From Cohnella rhizoplanae (GTDB lineage: Bacteria > Bacillota > Bacilli > Paenibacillales > Paenibacillaceae): 64,000 nt of DNA. Both the position numbers and the translations under genes were made by a program. The DNA is taken from contig NZ_CAOJCN010000010.1 of assembly GCF_948329515.1 (NCBI RefSeq), positions 124,001 through 188,000 of the forward strand, read 5' to 3'. The stretch's first letter is position 1. The number at the start of each line of letters is the position of its first letter. Of this stretch, positions 18,743 to 27,118 are shown in pieces. The notes under the pieces were generated by a model. The model was not told the origin of the DNA. It made no database searches and saw only the letters and a program-made list of their open reading frames with translations.

Positions 18743-19746
18743 CGAACAACAAACCTCCGCTGATCGCGCTGGTCGGACCGACGGCCGTCGGCAAGACCGC
18801 GACCAGCCTCGCGATCGCCCGTGCGTTCGGCTGCGAGATTATCAGCGGGGATTCGATGCAAGTATACAGAGGCATGGACATCGGCACGGCCAAGCTTCCC
18901 CTGGCCCAGCGGGAGGGCGTCCCGCACCATTTGATCGACATCAGGGATCCGGCGGAGCCATTCTCCGCGGCGGACTTCCAGACTGCCTGCGAGGAAGCGA
19001 TCCGGGACATCCACGGCAGAGGGCGCATTCCTTTTATCGTGGGGGGGACCGGGCTGTACGTCGAATCGGTCTGCTACGGGTTCCGGTTCCAGCCTTCGGG
19101 CGGCGATCCCGCTTTCCGCGAGGCGATGCAGGCGTTGGCCGAACGGGACGGCCCTGAGGCGCTGCACCGGAAGCTGGCCGCCGTCGATCCGGCGTCCGCC
19201 GCGAAGCTCCATCCCAACGATATGCGCCGAGTCATCCGCGCGCTGGAGATCCGAGAGACGACGGGATTGCCCGCGTCCGAGCAGCTGGGCGAAGCCCGTG
19301 GCGACCGCAAGGAATCTCCGTACAATCTCGCGCTGATCGGGCTCCATATGGAGCGGGCGAGGCTGTACGAGAGAATCGAGGAGCGGGTGGACGCGATGCT
19401 GGCGCAGGGCCTGGCCGAGGAGGTGCGGGGACTGCTCGAGGCCGGACTGCCCTCGTCCGCCGTATCCATGCAGGCGCTCGGCTACAAGGAAATGGCCGCC
19501 TATATCGAAGGCCGGGCGACGTACGCGGAGGCGGCCGATACGCTCAAGCGGGACACGCGACGCTTCGCCAAACGGCAGCTCTCTTGGTTCCGGCACATGC
19601 AGGATCTGATATGGGTCGACGCCGACCCGGAGGCAAAAAACTCCGAACTTTTGCAAACGATCTATGCTATAATAGCAGGAAAGTTTGGTTTGAGCCTTGA
19701 ATATATTCGTACACAAGAAATTAATGGCGATGGGGGATACCGGTAA
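18739..19746 (+). CDS. miaA: tRNA dimethylallyltransferase MiaA
   Basis: 335 residues. P-loop GPTAVGKT at residues 11-18, substrate motifs SGDSMQVYRGMDIGTAK and VGGTGLYV, and a C-terminal RRFAKRQLSWFR tRNA-binding block are all typical. MiaA adds a dimethylallyl group to A37 of tRNAs reading UNN codons. ATGA overlap with the upstream methyltransferase gene and TAATG overlap with hfq show coupling. The miaA-hfq order is conserved in Bacillus. Confidence 0.97.
   Translation: MTNNKPPLIALVGPTAVGKTATSLAIARAFGCEIISGDSMQVYRGMDIGTAKLPLAQREGVPHHLIDIRDPAEPFSAADFQTACEEAIRDIHGRGRIPFIVGGTGLYVESVCYGFRFQPSGGDPAFREAMQALAERDGPEALHRKLAAVDPASAAKLHPNDMRRVIRALEIRETTGLPASEQLGEARGDRKESPYNLALIGLHMERARLYERIEERVDAMLAQGLAEEVRGLLEAGLPSSAVSMQALGYKEMAAYIEGRATYAEAADTLKRDTRRFAKRQLSWFRHMQDLIWVDADPEAKNSELLQTIYAIIAGKFGLSLEYIRTQEINGDGGYR
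19665..19673 (+). promoter_or_regulatory. Extended -10 element inside miaA, possible hfq promoter
   Basis: TGCTATAAT (TG at 19665-19666, TATAAT at 19668-19673) lies 73 bases before hfq. No matching -35 box at 17 bases; an extended -10 can compensate. Separate hfq transcription is plausible but unproven. Confidence 0.35.
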
Positions 19747-19988
19747 TGAACAAGTCCATAAACATCCAGGATACGTTTCTGAATCAACTGCGCAAGGATA
19801 GCGTGCCCGTCACCGTCTACTTGACCAACGGGTTCCAGATCCGCGGCGTCGTCCGCGCCTTCGACAACTTTACGATCGTCATCGACAGCGACGGCCGGCA
19901 GCAGATGGTTTACAAGCACGCCATCAGCACGTTCACGCCGCAGCGCAACGTATCTCTTCAGCAGCAGGACACCGGCGCCAACGCCTGA
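19746..19988 (+). CDS. hfq: RNA chaperone Hfq
   Basis: 80 residues with the Sm1 motif (VYLTNGFQIRGVV, FDNFTIV) and the Sm2 motif YKHAIST, giving the hexameric Lsm ring that pairs small RNAs with mRNAs. The start overlaps the miaA stop by one base. The length and short tail are typical of Gram-positive Hfq. Confidence 0.97.
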   Translation: MNKSINIQDTFLNQLRKDSVPVTVYLTNGFQIRGVVRAFDNFTIVIDSDGRQQMVYKHAISTFTPQRNVSLQQQDTGANA

Positions 19989-20066
19989 CGCGCAGTTGCC
20001 GTCGGCGGCCCGGATCGAAACCTTTCACCCCCATTTAGCGTCTAAATGAATAGCCAGGCCACAGGG

Positions 20067-20095
20067 CAACCCAAAACTTGGGTTGTTCTTCTTTT
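20067..20095 (+). terminator. Terminator after hfq
   Basis: CAACCCAA and TTGGGTTG pair over a 3-base loop, followed by TTCTTCTTTT, ending the mutS-to-hfq cluster. Confidence 0.75.
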
Positions 20096-20104
20096 GAGCG
20101 GGTA

Positions 20105-20113
20105 TGGTATAGA
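20105..20113 (+). promoter_or_regulatory. Possible extended -10 element for the PBP gene
   Basis: TGGTATAGA (TG then TATAGA at 20108-20113) lies 36 bases before the chosen TTG start and just after the hfq terminator. The nearest -35-like box, TTGTTC, is 19 bases away and inside the terminator tail. Confidence 0.3.
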
Positions 20114-20149
20114 CAGAGAAAAAAGAACTGTAAAAGGGGAGAGAAGCCA

Positions 20150-22771
20150 TTGGCTCAGTCAGCACCGAATCGGTCACGAGGAAACGGCGGCAAGCCGCCT
20201 CGCCAGCGGCGCCGCGGCAAAGTCGCGCTCGTCTGGTTCATCTGTATCGCCGTTCTGGCGGTTCTCGCCGCGGCGGTCGCTTACTTACTCGTCATTTTAA
20301 ACGGAGAACGCGTTCTATCGGCCAATCTCAACAAGCTCGATCTCGACCGCTCGACGATCGTAGCGGATGCCGAAGGCAAGCAAATCGCCAAGATCTCGAT
20401 CGCGGGCGGCAACCGCGAGTACGTGCAGTACAAGGATATTCCGCAGGCCGTGCGCGACGCGTTCGTAGCGGTCGAGGATAAAAGGTTCTACGAGCACGGC
20501 GGCGTCGATCTGTTCGGCATCGGCCGGGCGCTCGCCAAGGACGTCGTGGCGCGCAGCATGGTCGAGGGGGCCAGCACGATCACGCAGCAGCTCGCGCGCA
20601 ATCTGTTCCTGAACGCGGACAAGACGTGGTTCCGCAAAGGCACGGAGGCTTCGATCGCCTTGGCGCTCGAACGCCATAAGACCAAAGAAGAAATACTCGA
20701 GCTCTACCTGAACCGGATCTACTTCGGCAACGGACAATACGGCATCAAGACCGCCGCGAAGTTTTACTTCGGCGTCGGCGATCTCGATCAGCTGAAGACG
20801 TGGCAGATCGCCACGCTGGCCGCCATTCCGAAGGGACCGAGCGTTTATAATCCATACAAGCATCCGGACAACTCCATGGAGCGCCGCGCCGTCGTCCTGC
20901 GCCTCATGACGGACCAGGGGCTCATTACCGAAGAAGAGCGGGCGGCCGCGGCCGCGATCGTCTACAAGCCGACGATGGCGATGACGAATACGAGCAAGTT
21001 CGCCAGCTACACGGACTATGCGATCGACGAAGCGCTGGAGAAGCTGGGCCTGTCCGAGGAAGAACTGCTGTCCGGCGGCTATACGATCTATACGACGATC
21101 GATACGCAGGCGCAGACTGCGGCGGAGAGCGCCTTTTCCGATGATGACAACTTCGAGGAAAGCAAGGACGACATATCGATCCAGGGCGCCATGGTCATCA
21201 TGGACCAGCACGACGGCTCGCTGAAGGCGATGGTCGGCGGACGGGATTACCAGAAGAGCGGACTGAACCGCGTCGAGAGCCGCCGCCAGCCTGGCTCCTC
21301 GTTCAAGCCGATCGTCTCCTATGGGCCGGCGCTGGAGACCGGCGATTATACCCCGGATTCTACGCTGCGGGACGACAAGGTCTGTTACAACAACGGCAAA
21401 TATTGCCCGAAGGATTCGAACAAAAACCCTTATGTGGGTGCCATCGCGATGAAGGACGCGATCAAGGGCTCGATCAATCAGCCGGCCGTATGGCTGCTCA
21501 ACGAGATCGGCGTGTCGACGGGCGTCAAGTTCGCCGGCAAGCTCGGCATCGAGCTGGATAAGGATGACCGCAACCTCGCGATCGCCCTCGGCGGTCTGAC
21601 TCGCGGCGTGACGCCGGTCGAGATGGTTCGCGCTTACGGCGCCTTCGCCAACGGCGGGCAGCTGCAGGACGCGCACGCCGTCCTCAAGATCACGGACGCG
21701 GCCGGCAAGACGGTGTATTCGTTCAAGGAACCGAAGGATAATCAGGTGATGAAGCCGATGACTTCCTACTACGTAACCGAGATCATGAAGGGCGTCGTCA
21801 GCGGCGGCACCGGAACGAAGGCGCAGATTAGCGGCAGGACCGTGGCCGGCAAGACGGGCACGACGCAGCTCGGTCTCAAAGGCGCGAGCTCGAGCGGCAA
21901 CCGCGACGTCTGGTTCGTCGGCTTTACGCCCGAATATACGGCCGCTGTCTGGATGGGCTACGACAAGACGGATACGACTCACTATGTCAGGAACAGCAGC
22001 GGCCAAGCGGCGGCGATGTTTTCTAGAGTGATGAAAAAGGCGCTGGAGGGCAAGGAAAAGCTTGCATTCCCCGTTCCGCAGCAAGCGGAGGAGCAGCCGA
22101 CGCCGACGCGGACGCCGGATTCTCAGGCGATCGCCGATCTGAGCGGCGTATACGACAGCCAACAGGTCGCCGTCGCGCTGAACTGGAGCGCGGTGCCCGG
22201 AGACGACATCACCTACAAGATCTATCGCCAGGCTTCCGGCGAGAACGGATTCAAGTTATTGGTGGAATCCGTGACGCCGTCGGCCGAGGACCTGTCGATT
22301 TTGCCGGATACGACTTACACGTATTACGTGAAGCCGTACGACGCGAAGGCAGGGACGGAGGGCGCCGAATCCAATAGAGTCGCCGTAGAAGTGACGTCCG
22401 AGCTAGAGGAAACGCCGACGCCGACGCCGACCGCAACGCCGACGCCGACCGATTCGGCCGAACCGACCGACGGGCTGCCGCCGGATAACCCGGACGGCGG
22501 CGACGGCGACCAAGGCGAGCAGACGCCGGACGACGGACAGCAGGGCCCGACGGACTCGGTCCCGCCTGACCAGACGCCGACCCCAACGCCGACTTCCCCG
22601 CCCGAAGCTACGGATTCGACGGGGCCGGTCGCCAGAGCGACGGCTTCTCCGTCCATGCTGCCTACGCCTACGCCTGCCGACGCAGCCGGGGGCAAGAAGA
22701 ACGACAATAAGAAAAAAGACAAGGACGGCGCGCAGGCCGCCGTTACAGGCGAGCAGACATCAGCGCCATAA
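20150..22771 (+). CDS. Class A penicillin-binding protein (PBP1A-type) with fibronectin III domain and Pro/Thr-rich tail
   Basis: 873 residues. A basic cytoplasmic start and one transmembrane helix (about 23-50) are followed by a GT51 glycosyltransferase (VEDKRFYEHGG near 106, EGASTITQQLARN) and a transpeptidase with the active-site S-S-F-K near 383 and KTGTT near 568. It polymerises and cross-links peptidoglycan. C-terminal additions are a fibronectin type III-like domain (about 670-760) and a Pro/Thr/Asp/Glu-rich tail (760-873) encoded by repeated ACGCCGACG-like units, plausibly a wall-spanning spacer. The TTG at 20150 is chosen because AAAAGGGGAGAG precedes it; the earlier in-frame codons lie in the promoter region. 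Confidence 0.93.
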   Translation: MAQSAPNRSRGNGGKPPRQRRRGKVALVWFICIAVLAVLAAAVAYLLVILNGERVLSANLNKLDLDRSTIVADAEGKQIAKISIAGGNREYVQYKDIPQAVRDAFVAVEDKRFYEHGGVDLFGIGRALAKDVVARSMVEGASTITQQLARNLFLNADKTWFRKGTEASIALALERHKTKEEILELYLNRIYFGNGQYGIKTAAKFYFGVGDLDQLKTWQIATLAAIPKGPSVYNPYKHPDNSMERRAVVLRLMTDQGLITEEERAAAAAIVYKPTMAMTNTSKFASYTDYAIDEALEKLGLSEEELLSGGYTIYTTIDTQAQTAAESAFSDDDNFEESKDDISIQGAMVIMDQHDGSLKAMVGGRDYQKSGLNRVESRRQPGSSFKPIVSYGPALETGDYTPDSTLRDDKVCYNNGKYCPKDSNKNPYVGAIAMKDAIKGSINQPAVWLLNEIGVSTGVKFAGKLGIELDKDDRNLAIALGGLTRGVTPVEMVRAYGAFANGGQLQDAHAVLKITDAAGKTVYSFKEPKDNQVMKPMTSYYVTEIMKGVVSGGTGTKAQISGRTVAGKTGTTQLGLKGASSSGNRDVWFVGFTPEYTAAVWMGYDKTDTTHYVRNSSGQAAAMFSRVMKKALEGKEKLAFPVPQQAEEQPTPTRTPDSQAIADLSGVYDSQQVAVALNWSAVPGDDITYKIYRQASGENGFKLLVESVTPSAEDLSILPDTTYTYYVKPYDAKAGTEGAESNRVAVEVTSELEETPTPTPTATPTPTDSAEPTDGLPPDNPDGGDGDQGEQTPDDGQQGPTDSVPPDQTPTPTPTSPPEATDSTGPVARATASPSMLPTPTPADAAGGKKNDNKKKDKDGAQAAVTGEQTSAP

Positions 22772-22779
22772 GGATAGCC

Positions 22780-22809
22780 AGACAAGCGCCGCCGCGCTTG
22801 TCTTTTTTT
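22780..22809 (+). terminator. Terminator after the PBP gene
   Basis: A perfect 10-base-pair stem (AGACAAGCGC with GCGCTTGTCT) over a 4-base loop, followed by seven T residues. Confidence 0.9.
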
Positions 22810-22864
22810 CGTTTATTGTTCAAAATAGGTTCATTGCAGACAGAGTTAACGGGAGGAAACCGCG

Positions 22865-23305
22865 ATGAATTGCAAATGGGTGACCGAGAGAAGCGAACTG
22901 GAGAGCTGCCTGGCCGTTCGCATGGAAGTATTCGTGAAGGAGCAAGGCGTACCGCCGGAAGAGGAAGTCGACGAATACGATGCTTCGCCGGCTGCGTGCA
23001 GACACTTTCTCGCGACCGACGAAGGCGTTGCGGTCGGAGCCGCCCGGTGGAAAACCTATGAACCGGGTGTCGCCAAGCTGCAGCGTATCGCCGTAAAGCT
23101 GTCGTACAGGGGCCGGTCGGTCGGACGGCTGCTCGTGCGGACGATGGAGCAGGATGCCGCGGCGCTCGGGTACCGATCGGTCATTCTCGACGCGCAGTGC
23201 AGCGCGGAGGCTTTTTACGCCAAGCTCGGGTACGCGACGATCTCGGACGAGCCCTTCTACGACGCGGGCATTCTGCACGTGCGGATGAGCAAGCATCTGA
23301 GCTGA
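22865..23305 (+). CDS. GNAT family N-acetyltransferase
   Basis: 146 residues with the acetyl-CoA-binding loop R-G-R-S-V-G-R-L-L near residue 82 and the beta-bulge segment LQRIAVKLSYRG. The opening (VRMEVFVKEQGVPPEEE) and the ending EPFYDAGILHVRM are those of the ElaA/YjcF-type small acetyltransferases of unknown substrate. GGGAGG lies 8 bases before the ATG. It stands alone between a terminator and the DUF402 gene. Confidence 0.88.
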   Translation: MNCKWVTERSELESCLAVRMEVFVKEQGVPPEEEVDEYDASPAACRHFLATDEGVAVGAARWKTYEPGVAKLQRIAVKLSYRGRSVGRLLVRTMEQDAAALGYRSVILDAQCSAEAFYAKLGYATISDEPFYDAGILHVRMSKHLS

Positions 23306-23383
23306 TTTCCCCTTAACTGGTTCGGGAAGGCAAGTTGTGGTAAGCTTTGTGTAAACCTGATTATCGTGAACGAGAGAGGATTT

Positions 23384-23944
23384 ATGAAGCGAAAATTTTC
23401 CGACCGGGCCAACTGGCGCCGTATCCTAAAAAAAAATTACGCCTGCATTCCCATGGACGAGCCGTATTTCCGCGGGTTCGTGACGCTCTATCGGATTCAG
23501 GACTTGCGGGACCCGCTCTGGAAAGAGTACAACGGCAAGCGGATGTGCCTCGCCGACAAGGGTTATCTGTGGACGCAGCATTATCCGCGGGGTGAACATT
23601 TCGTCGTCACGACGATGTTCGATCAGCGCGGCCAGGTCGTGCAGTGGTATATCGACATTTGCAAGACGCAAGGCTTGACCGACCAGCAGGTGCCTTGGTT
23701 CGACGATCTGTATCTGGATATCGTCGTCCTGCCTACGGGAGAGACGCTGCTGCTGGACGAAGACGAGCTGGAGGAGGCGCTGGACGACGGCCACATCACC
23801 CAGCGCGACTCGGCCATGGCCCACCGGACCGCGCAGCGCCTGCTGTCGCTGATTCGGCAGAAGAAGTTTCCTTATTTCGAAATGAGTCTGAAGCACCGCA
23901 AGCTGTTCCTTGAACGCCTCGGCTGGGAGAACGGAACGCCGTGA
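23384..23944 (+). CDS. DUF402 domain protein
   Basis: 186 residues. Conserved features of DUF402 (FomD/Ntdp-like barrel) include W-Y-I-D near residue 86, the DDLYLDIVVLPTGE strand pair and D-E-D-E-L metal-type acidic cluster near 124. Related proteins hydrolyse nucleoside di/triphosphates using metal held by such acidic residues; this one is not close enough for a gene name. ATG 23384 with GAGAGGA just upstream is preferred over GTG 23366, which has no ribosome site. Its last bases overlap the GTG start of the next gene. Confidence 0.8.
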   Translation: MKRKFSDRANWRRILKKNYACIPMDEPYFRGFVTLYRIQDLRDPLWKEYNGKRMCLADKGYLWTQHYPRGEHFVVTTMFDQRGQVVQWYIDICKTQGLTDQQVPWFDDLYLDIVVLPTGETLLLDEDELEEALDDGHITQRDSAMAHRTAQRLLSLIRQKKFPYFEMSLKHRKLFLERLGWENGTP

Positions 23945-24591
23945 GCGCAGGGGCGAACCGCGAAGCGGCGTCGCAGGCCCTCCGCTCGCGCCGCAAGCCG
24001 ATCCGGATCGCGGCGTTCGCGGCTTGCGCCGGAATGCTCGCGATCCTGCTCTGGTGCGCGAGTCTTTTTATCGTGATCGGGAGATTCGAGGGCAGTCCCT
24101 CCGCCGGGCTTCCCGCGCGCTCGGAAGTCGGCATCGTCCTCGGCGCGTCGCTCTGGGATAACAAGCCCAGTCCCGGGCTTCGCGAGCGTCTCGACCAAGC
24201 CTTGTCGTTGTACCGTGCCGACGTATTCGACCGGTTCATCGTGACGGGCGGACTGGATGCCGGCGGCGCCGTTCTGACCGAAGCGGAGGGGATGCGCGAC
24301 TATCTCCGGCAGCAGGGCGTACCCGCTTCAGCCATATACATAGAGCCAATGGCGACCAGCACGTACGAGAACCTGAAGTTCTCGCGGACGATCATGGAAT
24401 CTCACGGTTGGCGCACGGCGGTGATCGTCACGCACCAATATCACGGCTCGCGGTCGCTCGACATCGCCGAAGCGCTGGATTACGAGCGTCCCCAGGTGAG
24501 CGTCACGGATTCTAAGGTCATGAATATGGCTTACCACAGGTCCCGAGAGGTGCTGGCTTACACCAAGTGGCTGCTTCAGAAGTGGCTGTGA
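23941..24591 (+). CDS. DUF218/YdcF (SanA-like) membrane-anchored protein
   Basis: 216 residues. One transmembrane helix (about residues 18-42) then a DUF218 domain with GIVLGASLW, VTGG near residue 101, AEGMRDYL and the TSTYENLKFS motif. Proteins of this fold (SanA, YdcF) act at the envelope and affect wall integrity or bind nucleotides; the reaction is not known. GTGA overlap with the DUF402 gene indicates coupling. Confidence 0.85.
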   Translation: MSAGANREAASQALRSRRKPIRIAAFAACAGMLAILLWCASLFIVIGRFEGSPSAGLPARSEVGIVLGASLWDNKPSPGLRERLDQALSLYRADVFDRFIVTGGLDAGGAVLTEAEGMRDYLRQQGVPASAIYIEPMATSTYENLKFSRTIMESHGWRTAVIVTHQYHGSRSLDIAEALDYERPQVSVTDSKVMNMAYHRSREVLAYTKWLLQKWL

Positions 24592-24612
24592 GGCGCCGGC
24601 GGATCCTTCCGT

Positions 24613-24642
24613 TGCATGATGCCTGGCCGGACCGAATAGACT
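24613..24642 (+). promoter_or_regulatory. Candidate sigma-E-type promoter of spoVK
   Basis: TGCATGAT (24613-24620), 14-base spacer, AATAGACT (24635-24642). Matches to the sigma-E pattern are partial (about 4/8 and 6/8), but spacing and position, 49 bases before spoVK, fit a mother-cell sporulation gene. Confidence 0.4.
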
Positions 24643-24691
24643 GATAGTGCGGCGTACGTGCCGACTTTCCGTCTGCGGGGTGTAGCCTGTC

Positions 24692-25711
24692 ATGAATGCT
24701 AGAGCGCAGGGCGAGCGGGATAGCGCCGCCGCGGCGAGGCCCGCCAGACAGATCAACGTAGTGCTGCGCAGCCAGGAGGCGGCGCCGGCCACAGCCGCAG
24801 GCAATCCCGAGGCGCTGACTTCGGCCCGCGGCCTTCCGTCTTCGGGCCCTTGGGCCATGTGGCAGCAGGAGCTGGAGCGCATGGTCGGCCTAGACAACGT
24901 GAAGGAGCTCGTCTACGAGATCTACGCGCTGCTGCAGATCGCCCAATATCGCGGAGATGCGGGGCTTCATAGCCAGTCGCATGTATACCATATGATTTTT
25001 AGAGGCAATCCGGGCACCGGCAAGACGACCGTCGCCCGTCTGCTCGCCAAGCTGTTCCAGAGCATGGGTCTGCTGACCAAGGGACATCTGGTCGAGGTCG
25101 AACGGGCCGACCTGGTCGGCGAGTACATCGGGCATACCGCGCAGAAGACGAGGGATCTCGTCAAGAAGGCGCTGGGCGGCGTCCTGTTCGTGGACGAAGC
25201 CTACAGCCTCGCGAGAGGCGGCGAAAAGGATTTCGGCAAAGAAGCGATCGACACGCTCGTCAAGGCGATGGAGGACCATCGCAATCAATTCGTGCTGATC
25301 CTGGCGGGTTATCCGATGGAGATCGACATGTTCATGATGACGAACCCGGGGCTGCCTTCCCGATTTCCGATCCAGATGGATTTTCCCGACTTCACGGTGG
25401 ATCAGCTGCTGCAGATCGCCGAAGGCATGGCGAGGGAGCGGGATTACGTTCTGCTGCCCCAGACCGTCGCCAAGCTCAAGCATAACGTGGTCCAGGAAAA
25501 AGACGGCGCGACGCATCCGTTCAGCAACGCGCGATACGTGCGGAACATGCTCGAGCGGGCGATCCGCAACCAGGCGGTACGGCTTCTTCAGCAGTATCCC
25601 TCCGCTTCTCCGTCCAGGCAGGAGCTCGTCGGCATCCGTCCGGAGGATCTGAAGCCGCTGCCGGCCCCCGGTGCCGCGGCGGGTCCTGCGTACGGCTGGG
25701 GCTTCAATTAG
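24692..25711 (+). CDS. spoVK: Stage V sporulation protein K, CbxX/CfxQ-type AAA ATPase
   Basis: 339 residues. After a variable Ala-rich start it has the SpoVK/CbxX core: Walker A GNPGTGKT (about 105-112), GEYIGHTAQKT, Walker B GVLFVDEAYSLA, sensor motif LAGYP and arginine finger region GLPSRFP. SpoVK is required for late spore maturation in B. subtilis, where it lies directly before hflX (ynbA), ynbB and glnRA; the same order occurs here. The ribosome site GCGGGGTG is 8 bases before the ATG. Confidence 0.93.
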   Translation: MNARAQGERDSAAAARPARQINVVLRSQEAAPATAAGNPEALTSARGLPSSGPWAMWQQELERMVGLDNVKELVYEIYALLQIAQYRGDAGLHSQSHVYHMIFRGNPGTGKTTVARLLAKLFQSMGLLTKGHLVEVERADLVGEYIGHTAQKTRDLVKKALGGVLFVDEAYSLARGGEKDFGKEAIDTLVKAMEDHRNQFVLILAGYPMEIDMFMMTNPGLPSRFPIQMDFPDFTVDQLLQIAEGMARERDYVLLPQTVAKLKHNVVQEKDGATHPFSNARYVRNMLERAIRNQAVRLLQQYPSASPSRQELVGIRPEDLKPLPAPGAAAGPAYGWGFN

Positions 25712-25771
25712 AGTCGCGTCTTGCGGGTATAGTATATGGAGACGAATCGAAGCACTGGAGGCAGCCGAACG

Positions 25772-27073
25772 ATGAAACCTAACTCTTATGATACCGGGGC
25801 CGACCAAGGCGAGCGCGCGCTGCTCGTCAGTCTGGTCACCGATGCCGTGCGCCAATCGGGAGCGGATCCGGAGCATTCGATGGATGAACTGGCGAACCTG
25901 GCGGACACGGCGGGCGTCGAGGTCGTCGGACGCATGATGCAGAACCGGGACGTGCCGGACACGAGATGGTTCGTGGGTAAAGGCAAAGCCCAGGAGCTGA
26001 AGGCGCGAATCGCCGAAGAAGGCGTCTCGACGGCGATCTTCGACCAGGAGCTGTCCGGCGTGCAAGTGCGTAATCTCGAAGAGGAGCTTGACGTCAAGAT
26101 CATCGACCGCACGCAGCTCATCCTCGACATTTTCGCCGGCAGGGCGAAGACCAGAGAGGGGATCCTGCAGGTGGAGCTGGCGCAGCTCTCGTACCTGCTG
26201 CCCCGACTCTCGGGCCAGGGCAAGAATCTGTCCCGGCTCGGCGGCGGCATCGGGACGCGCGGGCCGGGCGAGACGAAGCTCGAGACCGACCGCCGGCATA
26301 TCCGGGGCCGGATCTCCGAGCTGAAACGGCAGATCGAAGGCTTGACGGCGCATCGCAAGCTGCACCGGGAGCGACGCAAGAAAAACGGCGTCGTGCAGGT
26401 CGCGCTCGTCGGCTATACGAACGCGGGCAAGTCAACGCTGCTTCGGCAGCTCACGAGCGCCGACGTGCTCGCTGAGAACAGGCTGTTCGCCACGCTGGAT
26501 CCGACCTCGCGCGCGCTCGAACTGCCCAGCGGCAAGGAAGTGCTGCTCACCGATACGGTAGGTTTTATCCAGAACCTGCCGCACGATCTGGTGGCCGCGT
26601 TCCGGGCGACGCTCGAGGAAGTGAACGAAGCGGACCTGCTGCTGCATGTCGTGGACGCTTCCTCCCCGATGCGGGACCGGCAGCGGACCGTCGTGGAAGA
26701 GGTGCTGGCGGAACTCGGCGCGGGCGGACAACCCACCATGCTCGTCTATAACAAGATCGACGAATGTCCGCCATCCGCGATCGGGCTGCTCGCCGGGGGG
26801 CCGGATGCGCTGCGGGTCAGCGCGTTCAGCGACCGGGACATGGAGACGCTCGTCGCGCGTATCGAGGACAAGCTGCTCGGCGACGTGCGGACGCTGTCGC
26901 TCCCCGCCGAACGCGGCGAACTGGCAGCGCTCGCTTACCGCGTAGGCGAGGTGCTGGAGCAGGGGACGGACGAGGACCGGCTGATGCTGAAGTTGCGGAT
27001 CAATCCGGCGGACCTGGAGAAGCATGGACGTCCGCTTGAGGACTTTTTTGTAGAAAACATGAATTCGGTATAA
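25772..27073 (+). CDS. hflX: GTPase HflX
   Basis: 433 residues. The N-terminal HflX domain (FVGKGKAQEL, FDQELSGVQ), glycine-rich linker GGGIGTRGPGE and G domain with GYTNAGKST (about 214-222), DTVGFI and NKID are all present. HflX binds the ribosome and splits stalled or heat-damaged 70S particles. ATG 25772 has GGAGG 10 bases upstream; ATG 25736 would add 12 residues and lacks a ribosome site. Confidence 0.96.
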   Translation: MKPNSYDTGADQGERALLVSLVTDAVRQSGADPEHSMDELANLADTAGVEVVGRMMQNRDVPDTRWFVGKGKAQELKARIAEEGVSTAIFDQELSGVQVRNLEEELDVKIIDRTQLILDIFAGRAKTREGILQVELAQLSYLLPRLSGQGKNLSRLGGGIGTRGPGETKLETDRRHIRGRISELKRQIEGLTAHRKLHRERRKKNGVVQVALVGYTNAGKSTLLRQLTSADVLAENRLFATLDPTSRALELPSGKEVLLTDTVGFIQNLPHDLVAAFRATLEEVNEADLLLHVVDASSPMRDRQRTVVEEVLAELGAGGQPTMLVYNKIDECPPSAIGLLAGGPDALRVSAFSDRDMETLVARIEDKLLGDVRTLSLPAERGELAALAYRVGEVLEQGTDEDRLMLKLRINPADLEKHGRPLEDFFVENMNSV

Positions 27074-27118
27074 TCGTCGGAGAGAGAACCGGATCGGGAA
27101 TGGGAGCAGGAAGCGATC

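Noticed and set aside
20315..22162. A 615-codon antisense frame in the PBP gene
   Set aside because: Shadow of the PBP coding sequence; Arg-rich and without ribosome site.
22400..22700. CRISPR or satellite repeat, from recurring ACGCCGACG units
   Set aside because: Units are in frame and encode the Pro/Thr-rich tail of the PBP; there are no spacers.
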